From an uncultured Clostridia bacterium (lineage in GTDB: Bacteria > Bacillota > Clostridia > Christensenellales > Borkfalkiaceae): a stretch of 38,630 nucleotides of DNA. The stretch is from positions 1 through 38,630 of the forward strand of contig CALVTL010000016.1 of NCBI GenBank assembly GCA_944362555.1. The letters run 5' to 3'. Position numbers and translations under genes: made by a program. This document shows, in pieces, positions 1 through 6,758 of the stretch (positions within the stretch are counted from its first letter, which is position 1; each line of letters opens with the position of its first letter). A model generated the notes under the pieces. The model did no database searches. It was not told where the DNA came from and saw only the letters and a list, made by a program, of their open reading frames with translations.

Positions 1-300
1 CTTCGCGGCAAATCATCCCAAAATCTTGCCGCAAAAAGTGCAAAGCAATCAAAAGCTGTATATTTTGCGGTCAGGCGAGGGTGAGGGACGCGTTATGCGC
101 ATCGGCACAGTGTGCCGTGCGCGCGCCCCGAACTGAGGTTTTTGCTTTATCAGCGCAAAAACCGTGCCCGAGGCGGCGCTTTCCATTGGCGCCGCCGAGA
201 AAAGGCGCAGCGCGTGCCGTGTGGCACGGGCAAGCCTTTCAACAATGCATCACCGCAAAATGGGCGCTTTTGATCGGGTTCGTATTACTCCCTTACAGTA
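1..300 (+). mobile_element. MITE-like repeat, copy A (left end outside window)
   Basis: This is the longer form of a non-coding repeat found four times in the window. It runs from the window edge to the terminal sequence CCTTACAGTA at 291-300 and is inverted relative to copies B, C and D. It shares with them the AAAATCTTGCCGC segment, the GCACGGGC segment and the TTTTGATCGGGTTCG end. It also holds a hairpin-rich module at about 88-225 that B carries but C and D lack. There is no transposase gene. The last codons and stop of the neighbouring minus-strand gene lie inside this end. A non-autonomous element moved by a transposase encoded elsewhere is inferred. Confidence 0.75.
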
Positions 301-3300
301 GACAAAACGATGACGCGCAGCGACACAGTCGTCCCCGGGGAGACGGGATAGATGCGCAGGGAGTACAAGTCCCCCGCATGGTGCTCGTTCTCCTGCCCCG
401 TATAGAGCTGCTGCGTTCCCTCCCCGCGCAGGCGCAGCAGGCGCGAGCCGCGGAAATCCCCCGTAAAGGAGAAGACGATGCGCGCGCTCGACGCAAGTCC
501 GAGCGTGAAATAGAAGGGCGCGCCGTCTTCAAGGGAGAGCTCGGCAGCCACCCCTTCTTGGAGGCAGAATGCGCTCTCCGCCGTCCGCCCGTCGCCATCG
601 AAGTGCGCCTCGTAGGCGGCGTACAGCGTCACGCCGTCCCCGTCGCAGCAGGGGATGTAGCATTCGGGCACGCGCTCCCCCGCCGCGGTGCGCCAGCCGA
701 GGAAGGTATACCCCTCCTTCTGCGGACGGGGCAGGGAGATGGCGCAGCCGTAGAGCGTGTTCTCCGTCCCGCCGTCGCACAACGTGACACTGCCCGCCGT
801 GACGTTCCAGACGTCTGCGGAGATGCCCGCCGCCCTTCCCGACGCCTCGGAATGGGAGGTGTAGACCTGCCCCGAGAGGGCGGAAAATCCGACATATTCC
901 ACCGATGCGGGCAGGAAGATGCGCCGGATATAGCCGTTGGGCGAATAGAACGCCTGGTCCATGATCGTTGTGACGGTATCGGGCAGGATGAGGGCGACCG
1001 CCTTGACGTTGTGGAAGGAATACACCTCCGCAACGCGCAGGGAGGGCAGCACGAGCGCCCCTTCAAACGTGACGCCGTCGAAGGCATATTCCCCGACGGA
1101 CGTCAGACGGCTGCCGTCCGCAAAGCGGATGGTGCCGCCGAAGCAGCGGAACGCGCCCCTCCCGACCCTCACAAGGGTGGAGGGCAGGACGACGGGCTCC
1201 TCCGCCGAACACCATGCGAACGCCTCCGCGCCGATCTCCGTCACCCCCTCGGGGATGGTGACGGAGCGCACCGCCGCCGTCTGCGACGACGTGCCGCCGA
1301 AGATGGATCCGCCCTTCTCCCCCGACGCGTCGCCTCCGATGCGGGTGACGGGCAGCCCGTCGATGACGGAGGGGATGACGACGTCCACATATTTCCCGAC
1401 GGCGCCCGTATAGGACGTGACCGTTATAAACTCCTCCGTCCTGCGATAATCGAAGTCCTCGGCGCTGCCGCTCTCAAAGATCTGCTGCCAGACGGCATAG
1501 AGGGTGAGTGTGTCCGCGCGCTCCGCGGGCAGGGTGTAGTAACGCTCCCCCACGCCCTGCGCGTTGTCGTACCAGCCGAGAAAGACATACCCCTCGCGCA
1601 CGGGGTCGGCGAGCGGCAGGCACTGCCCGTACACCGCAAGGGCGGGATTGGGCGCCTCGAGCGTTCCGCCGCCCAAAACGTACTCCACGCGGTAGCCGTC
1701 GGTATTCGCGCGCCACTGCGCCGTGAGGCGCATCTCGCACACGTTGAGGACGTTGACCTCCTTCACCGTCTCCCCCGCCTCGTTCTGCCACCCGAGGAAG
1801 GTATATCCCGCGCGCTCGGGGACGGGCAAAACGAGCTCCTCGCCATAGACAAGGGGGTATGTGTAGCATGAACATTCGCCCTCGGGGGAGGAAAAGCTCC
1901 CTTCGCCCGCGTCCAGCGTGACGGGATAGACAAGCGGAGCAAAGCGCGCGTACAGCGTGGTGAGCGAGAAAATGTTGCTCTCGTCGATGACCGTCACCCG
2001 TTCGCCCTCCGTCTCCGCGTCGTACCAGCCCAGAAACTCGTGCCCCGCAAGGCAGACGGGGAAGAGCGTCACCCGCTCGCCGTACAAAATGTGATTGGGA
2101 TTGACCTGCCCGTTCTCGTACACCCCCTCGTAGACATAGCGGATGACGAACTGTCTGGGAGAATAGACGGCATACAGGTGCATATCCTCCCCGATGCCGC
2201 GAAGATAGGTAACGTACTCCCCGCCGCCGTCCTCCTGCGTGTTCCAGCCCACAAAATCATAGCCCGTCTTGTACGCGGGAGAGAGCGCGTGCACCGCGCC
2301 CGCGCCGACGGAGACGGGGTTGCCCTCCGCGCTCCCGCCGTTCAGATGATAACAGACGGTGTACTGCGCGTCCGTCTGCTGCCAGAGCGCGTAGAGGGTG
2401 AGGTTGCGGGCGTTCTCCCCGCCCACCGTCTCATAGCGCTGCCCGCCCGACGGCCCATCATACCAGCCGAGGAACAAATACCCCTCGCGCACGGGCTCCG
2501 CAAGGACGGTTTCCTCCTGCGCTGTGACGGAGGAGGGATTTTCGCCGTAGAGCGTGCCGCCCGAGAGCTCGTAGCGGACGGTGTACACCGCGTCGCTCCA
2601 CTTTGCATAGACGCTGACGTCCGCCCCCTTGCAGGAGACGCTCTCCACCGCGCTGCCCGCATAGTCGGGCGCGAGGTACCAGCCTTCAAACGTCTGACCG
2701 TCCTTTTGGGGAACGGGCAGGCGGAGCGCGCCGCTCTCCACCGTGAAGGCGTGTTCGGCGCGTTCCGTAAAGTACCCGCCGTTGAGCCAATAGTCCACGG
2801 TGTACTCGGTGGGCGAGAACTGCGCGTAGCAGGTGATGTCCCCCTCCACCCTGCACGGGAAGTCGACGCGCTCCCCCGCCTCGTCCGTCCAGCCGACAAA
2901 ATCATACCCGTCGCGCTGCGGAACGTCCGGGGAATACCACTCCTGCGCGGGGACTTCGGCGGCGTAGCCGTCCACCGTGACGGTGAACATCTGCTGCGCG
3001 GGGCGCAAAAAGAGGACGAGGAGCGCCGCAAGCAGGAGCAGCGCGCACGTCCCGACCGCCGCCCAACGGAGCGGCGCGTGCGGGCGGCGGCGCAGCGCGA
3101 CGGGCGCCGCCGACGGGGCGGGCTCCTCCGCCTCCCCGCACCAGAGGCGGGAGAGGGGCATCTGAAAGTGCCCCGCAAGGGCGCACAGACGGGCGATGTC
3201 GGGACAGGTGACGCCGCGTTCCCAGCGGGAGACGGCGTCCTTCGACGTGTTCATCGCGTCCGCAAGCTGTTCCTGGCTCTCCCCGCGCAGGACGCGCTGT

Positions 3301-3560
3301 TTGGAGAGCAGCTCCCCGAACGCCTCCGCACGGAAGCTCCCCGTGAACGTCTGCTCCCCCTCGGGCGCGCCGCACAGCTTTTCCAGCGACACGCCGAGCG
3401 CCTCCGAGAGCGCGCCGAGCTGCGAGATGTCCGGCTCGGACAGCCCGCGCTCCCACTTGGAGACCGTCTGCGGATGCAGCTCAAGCCGCTCCGCAAGCTG
3501 CGACTGCGTGAGGGCGCTTGCCCTGCGCAGTTCCTTCAATCGCTCTGCAAATGCGTCCAT
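285..3560 (-). CDS. Double XRE-HTH, single-TM protein with InlB-type repeats and BspA-like LRRs
   Basis: Protein of 1091 aa starting at 3560, where GGGAGG sits about 5 bases before the ATG; an in-frame ATG 20 codons upstream lacks this support. Two Cro/C1-type helix-turn-helix domains (about residues 5-60 and 80-140; WERG in each) precede an Arg-rich stretch and one membrane helix (about 166-186). The charges predict the HTH part inside and the rest outside. The exterior has seven InlB B / Listeria-Bacteroides repeats (GYxFxGW signature), a BspA-like leucine-rich block (IPEGVTEIGAEAF type), an eighth InlB repeat (EGYTFLGW), and a beta-rich tail. The LRR and InlB parts usually bind ligands or surfaces. 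A membrane-tethered regulator sensing the outside is an inference. The last five codons and the TAA lie in mobile repeat A, so the native C-terminus has probably been replaced. Confidence 0.85.
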   Translation of the reverse strand: MDAFAERLKELRRASALTQSQLAERLELHPQTVSKWERGLSEPDISQLGALSEALGVSLEKLCGAPEGEQTFTGSFRAEAFGELLSKQRVLRGESQEQLADAMNTSKDAVSRWERGVTCPDIARLCALAGHFQMPLSRLWCGEAEEPAPSAAPVALRRRPHAPLRWAAVGTCALLLLAALLVLFLRPAQQMFTVTVDGYAAEVPAQEWYSPDVPQRDGYDFVGWTDEAGERVDFPCRVEGDITCYAQFSPTEYTVDYWLNGGYFTERAEHAFTVESGALRLPVPQKDGQTFEGWYLAPDYAGSAVESVSCKGADVSVYAKWSDAVYTVRYELSGGTLYGENPSSVTAQEETVLAEPVREGYLFLGWYDGPSGGQRYETVGGENARNLTLYALWQQTDAQYTVCYHLNGGSAEGNPVSVGAGAVHALSPAYKTGYDFVGWNTQEDGGGEYVTYLRGIGEDMHLYAVYSPRQFVIRYVYEGVYENGQVNPNHILYGERVTLFPVCLAGHEFLGWYDAETEGERVTVIDESNIFSLTTLYARFAPLVYPVTLDAGEGSFSSPEGECSCYTYPLVYGEELVLPVPERAGYTFLGWQNEAGETVKEVNVLNVCEMRLTAQWRANTDGYRVEYVLGGGTLEAPNPALAVYGQCLPLADPVREGYVFLGWYDNAQGVGERYYTLPAERADTLTLYAVWQQIFESGSAEDFDYRRTEEFITVTSYTGAVGKYVDVVIPSVIDGLPVTRIGGDASGEKGGSIFGGTSSQTAAVRSVTIPEGVTEIGAEAFAWCSAEEPVVLPSTLVRVGRGAFRCFGGTIRFADGSRLTSVGEYAFDGVTFEGALVLPSLRVAEVYSFHNVKAVALILPDTVTTIMDQAFYSPNGYIRRIFLPASVEYVGFSALSGQVYTSHSEASGRAAGISADVWNVTAGSVTLCDGGTENTLYGCAISLPRPQKEGYTFLGWRTAAGERVPECYIPCCDGDGVTLYAAYEAHFDGDGRTAESAFCLQEGVAAELSLEDGAPFYFTLGLASSARIVFSFTGDFRGSRLLRLRGEGTQQLYTGQENEHHAGDLYSLRIYPVSPGTTVSLRVIVLSTVRE

Positions 3561-3685
3561 ACGCGCCTCCCGTTTTTCCGCCCCGCGCCCTTTCCGCGCC
3601 TCTCGCGCGCCGCGGAGCATCTTTCAAGTAATATTCCAAGCGTTGTCATTTCCCTGCCGCTTCCCCGGTCTCAACAAGGGATGCG

Positions 3686-5062
3686 TCAGAGGTATTTTTC
3701 AAATATCACGCAGGCACAGTGGCAGGGATTCCCGCATTGCGGGCAGGAGAACCCCTTCTGCACGCTGTCCTCGTACCAATAATCGGGGATCTCCAGCACA
3801 AAGTGATAGCCGCTGCGCTCGAGCACGTTCCCGATGTTGATCTTGCCCGCGTGCTTCCATGCGGTGGAGATAATGTAGTTGATATTCTCATGCGCGAACC
3901 GCTCGTGCACCTCGCCGATGAGGCGGGAGGCGATCCCGTTGCCGCGGTATTTTTCGCTGACGGCGATGGTCGCAAGATAGCCGATCTTGTTCCCGAATGC
4001 GGAAAACGTCGTCTTTTTTCCGCGACACAGCTCCTCCGCCTTTTCGGGCGTGATGACTTTATAGATGCAGAAGGCGATGACCGCGCCCGTCGCCGCATGG
4101 CGCGCGACGAGGCAATGGTCGGCGCTCTCGCTGTCGTGGATGCGCCGCAGCGTTTCGATGGACACATACCCCGCTCCCAACTGCTGGTCGGCGAGCGAGC
4201 ACACGGCGGGATAGTCCTTCTGACGGATCTCGGAGACGGCGTATTCGGTGAAGATGCGCGTGAAGGTGTACGAGCCGTACGTCAGCCTCTGATTGACGCT
4301 GTCGTACCCCGCCCAGTACCCTTCCATGCGGTTGGAATTTTTGATCTCCAAAAAGAACGTCCCGATCCCGTTGTCGTAGCGATCGGTCGCGGTGTAGATG
4401 CCCGCGATGCGCGTCTTGTCGAAGATGCGCGCTTTGAGCGCCCATTCGCGTTCGTCGCCGAACGTCGTGGTGCCCGTGATTTTGGAACGGGTCTGTCTGA
4501 TGACGGCGGGCGCGCTGCGCAGCACGATCTCGCCGTTGTCGTAATCCTCATAGACGGTCATGAACTTTCCCGTCAGTTTGCGGTAATTTTTGCCGTAATC
4601 GGCGTCGGAGAGGCGCGCGGGCTCCTGCCGCGGGAAATGCAGCATCCGCTCGAGCAGACCGATGCGCTCGTTGAAGTTTGCCTGATTGAAGCGCACCGCC
4701 TCGAAATTGAGGATGCAGCGGATATTCTCGGGCAGCACGTCGTCGGACGGGATGAGGAAGTTGTCCTCCATGGCGAGGACGATATTGGAATTGGAGGACA
4801 GCGCAAGCGCGATCTCCTGCGCGATCCAGTCCTCCGGCTGCGAACAGCGGTCGAGCGCCCCCTCGGAGAGGACGAGCACAAAGTTGACCGCGCTGCGGAC
4901 GCGGTGCCGGAGCTGCGTATCGAACCTGCCGCCGTTCATCTCGGCAATGTCCAGAAAGGGCTTCTTCCCCTTGGAGAGCAGATAGTCGTAGATCCTGCTC
5001 GCAAGCTGGGAACCCGTATTCCTTCTGTAACTGATAAAGGTATCAAACTGCTGAACTGCCAT
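3686..5062 (-). CDS. TIR domain - beta domain - GNAT acetyltransferase fusion with Cys-rich tail
   Basis: Protein of 458 aa; start chosen at 5062, five bases after GGAGG. Residues 5-145 form a TIR-like domain: FDTFISYRR start, FVLVLSEGAL strand, then DWIAQEIAL, where E83 matches the catalytic Glu of NADase-type TIRs. Residues 165-272 form an unassigned beta-rich domain (GTFFLEI, GYWAGYD, YGSYTF). Residues 277-430 are a GNAT N-acetyltransferase with the acetyl-CoA loop KYRGNGIASRL. The C-terminus (440-451) has five Cys and may bind zinc. Bacterial TIR domains commonly signal or cleave NAD in anti-phage defence; linkage to an acetyltransferase suggests a self-contained sensor/effector, but that is inference. 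It lies 125 bp upstream of the XRE/InlB gene, and mobile repeat B ends only 22 bp before its start, so native upstream sequence is essentially absent. Confidence 0.85.
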   Translation of the reverse strand: MAVQQFDTFISYRRNTGSQLASRIYDYLLSKGKKPFLDIAEMNGGRFDTQLRHRVRSAVNFVLVLSEGALDRCSQPEDWIAQEIALALSSNSNIVLAMEDNFLIPSDDVLPENIRCILNFEAVRFNQANFNERIGLLERMLHFPRQEPARLSDADYGKNYRKLTGKFMTVYEDYDNGEIVLRSAPAVIRQTRSKITGTTTFGDEREWALKARIFDKTRIAGIYTATDRYDNGIGTFFLEIKNSNRMEGYWAGYDSVNQRLTYGSYTFTRIFTEYAVSEIRQKDYPAVCSLADQQLGAGYVSIETLRRIHDSESADHCLVARHAATGAVIAFCIYKVITPEKAEELCRGKKTTFSAFGNKIGYLATIAVSEKYRGNGIASRLIGEVHERFAHENINYIISTAWKHAGKINIGNVLERSGYHFVLEIPDYWYEDSVQKGFSCPQCGNPCHCACVIFEKYL

Positions 5063-5084
5063 AACTTCCTCCGTCCTTCCTTTG

Positions 5085-5593
5085 TACTGTAAGGGAGTAA
5101 TACGAACCCGATCAAAAGCGTCGATTTTGCGGTGATGCATTGTTGAAAGGCTTGCCCGTGCCACACGGCACGCGCTGCGCCTTTTTCTCGGCGGCGCCGA
5201 TGGAAAGCGCCGCCTCGGACACGGTTTTTGCGCTGATAAAGCAAAAACCTCAGTTCGGGGCGCGCGCACGGCACACTGTGCCGATGCGCATAACGCGTCC
5301 CTCACCGCGCCTGACCGCAAAATATACAGCTTTTGATTGCTTTGCACCTTTTGCGGCAAGATTTTGGGATGATTTGCCGCGAAGAGGATGCAGCAATACC
5401 CAAGTATTGCAAAGACGATGAACGGCAAGGCGCCTTACATCATACCGCAGCCTCGCCAAAATATTTTCTTTGAAAAGATTTTGGCGAAGAGGAGCGGCAG
5501 ACGGAAAAGGCGCGGCGTTCGGCTTTGCCGAATGCCTGCAAAACGCGTCTTGCCGCGACGAAAAAGGCGCGTTCGTATTGTTCCCTTACAGTA
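5085..5593 (-). mobile_element. MITE-like repeat, copy B (long form with two extra modules)
   Basis: Bounded by TACTGTAAGG (5085-5094) and CCTTACAGTA (5584-5593). The terminal inverted repeats match over about 22 positions with two differences. Against the 277-bp copies C and D it carries a hairpin-rich insert at about 5180-5310, shared with copy A, and a second at about 5430-5570 found only here. It lies 22 bp upstream of the TIR-GNAT start codon. The end facing that gene carries TTGATC-18 bp-TACAGT read on the minus strand, a weak candidate promoter. It is directly followed by copy C. Confidence 0.85.
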
Positions 5594-5870
5594 TACTGTA
5601 AGGGAGTAATACGAACCCGATCAAAAGCGCCCATTTTGCGGTGATCCATTGTTGAAGCCCTTGCCCGTGCCACACGGCACGCGCTGCGGACTTCGCCTTG
5701 TCTGACCGCAAAATATACAGCTTTTGATTGCTTTGCACCTTTTGCGGCAAGATTTTGGGATGAATTGCCGCGAAGAGGATGCGGCAATACCCGCGTATTG
5801 CAAAGACGATGAACGGCAAGGCGCCCAAAAGATGCCGCAAAAGGCTGGTTCGTATTTTTCCCTTACAGTA
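5594..5870 (-). mobile_element. MITE-like repeat, copy C (277 bp)
   Basis: Compact form with TACTGTAAGGGAGTAATACG at the left end and CCTTACAGTA at the right, followed by TA at 5871-5872. It has exactly the length of copy D. It abuts copy B, so the two facing ends form the palindrome TTACAGTATACTGTAA at 5586-5601. The right end is 22 bp from the stop codon of the metallophosphatase gene, so that gene may be transcribed into the element. Confidence 0.85.
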
Positions 5871-5892
5871 TAAGATGCAGGGATTTCGCGCG

Positions 5893-6576
5893 TCAATCGT
5901 CGGTGACATAGATGAGGCGGAAGGGCTCGACGCACACGCAGCCCAGCACGCCGCTCCTGTCCGTCATCATGTCAAGGTGGATCTTGCAGCAGTCCGAGAT
6001 GCTCCTAACAAGCTGCCGCACGCCCGCGCGCGGATAGCAGACGATCTCGTCCCGCCCCGTTAAATACCGCACGGGCGTATGCCCGAACGCGACGCACTTC
6101 CCCCCGACGGGCAGAACGTCCGCGTCTTTGAAGCGGCGGTCGTAGACGAGCTGCTCGCACGTCGCCTCCGCAGGCGGAAGGCAGACGCCTGCGCGCACGG
6201 GAAGCCCCGCGTGCACGCCCACCCATTGGGGCTGCTCCACATAAAAGGGCAGAAGGTCCAGCCTGTCCACCGTGTCCCAATCGAGGAGCCGCCCGTCGGA
6301 AAAGTACCCGCGCAGCTTTTCGAGCACGAAGTCGTAATCCTGTTCGGTGCGCATGAGCCCGCGATAGTACTTCAAAAAATCATATTCGTGATTGCCCGCA
6401 ATGCACACCGCATTGGGCATGGAGAAGAGAAGCTGCATGAGCCGCACGCTCTCGGGTCCCTTGTCGATGAGGTCGCCCAGCACGAAAAGCCTGTCCTGCG
6501 GGCTTATTTTGACGGCGTCGAGCAGACGGCACACGAGCGGATAGCACCCGTGCGGGTCGGAAAGGATATAATCCAT
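5893..6576 (-). CDS. Calcineurin-like metallophosphatase (PPP/ApaH-like, symmetrical Ap4A-hydrolase type)
   Basis: Protein of 227 aa with the full metallophosphoesterase signature: DPHG at 7-10, GDLIDKGPES from 34, GNHE at 61-64, HAGLP, and FGHTP before the C-terminus. These His/Asp/Asn residues bind two metal ions. The family includes bacterial serine/threonine protein phosphatases and dinucleoside tetraphosphate hydrolases; sequence alone does not choose between them. No signal peptide is seen, so it is probably cytosolic. The start at 6576 is the only good Met near the phosphatase motif. There is no strong Shine-Dalgarno, and a near-consensus promoter lies six bases upstream. The gene appears to be its own transcription unit, with mobile repeat C after its stop. 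Confidence 0.88.
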   Translation of the reverse strand: MDYILSDPHGCYPLVCRLLDAVKISPQDRLFVLGDLIDKGPESVRLMQLLFSMPNAVCIAGNHEYDFLKYYRGLMRTEQDYDFVLEKLRGYFSDGRLLDWDTVDRLDLLPFYVEQPQWVGVHAGLPVRAGVCLPPAEATCEQLVYDRRFKDADVLPVGGKCVAFGHTPVRYLTGRDEIVCYPRAGVRQLVRSISDCCKIHLDMMTDRSGVLGCVCVEPFRLIYVTDD

Positions 6577-6582
6577 ATACCT

Positions 6583-6611
6583 ATCATACCACGCCTGAAA
6601 ACAGAAGTCAA
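6583..6611 (-). promoter_or_regulatory. SigA-type promoter, possibly giving a leaderless mRNA
   Basis: On the minus strand TTGACT (6606-6611), a 17-base spacer and TATGAT (6583-6588) each match consensus at five of six positions. The ATG at 6576-6574 follows the -10 by only six bases, so transcription should begin at or next to the start codon. Confidence 0.7.
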
Positions 6612-6706
6612 CCCGACGGCGGAAAAATTGCCCTACCGCCGCGCCTTTCCGCGCAAAGGAGCGCCTTCCGAAGGCTTGTTCCGAAGCCACCCTCCGCACG
6701 GCGCGC

Positions 6707-6738
6707 AAAGGGGCGGCGCGATCCCGCGCCGCCCCAAA
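6707..6738 (-). terminator. Hairpin after the rhamnosidase gene
   Basis: A perfect 11-bp stem (GGGGCGGCGCG at 6710-6720 with its complement at 6725-6735, loop ATCC) lies about 20 bases past the stop of the GH78 gene. Read on the minus strand it is followed by only three T residues, so it is a weak intrinsic terminator or an mRNA-stabilising hairpin. Confidence 0.5.
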
Positions 6739-6758
6739 CGTTCGGTTTTTTCTTCCGC

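Noticed and set aside
81-1871. Long plus-strand frame opposite the surface-repeat gene
   Set aside because: It is antisense to a protein with clear domains, begins in the mobile repeat, and has Arg/Ala/Asp-rich composition typical of shadow frames in GC-rich DNA.
2040-3782. Plus-strand frame of 580 aa opposite the HTH part
   Set aside because: No recognisable domain; antisense shadow of the XRE/InlB gene.
5085-5115. TTGATC-18-TACAGT in the repeat end as a proven promoter
   Set aside because: Only four of six matches in each hexamer and a long spacer; kept as a hypothesis in the findings, not annotated as a promoter.
5063-5428. A 122-codon open extension of the TIR-GNAT frame through repeat B (MPFIVFAILGYC...)
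   Set aside because: The sequence is the translated mobile repeat, recurs in the other copies, and a good ribosome binding site stands before the internal ATG at 5062.
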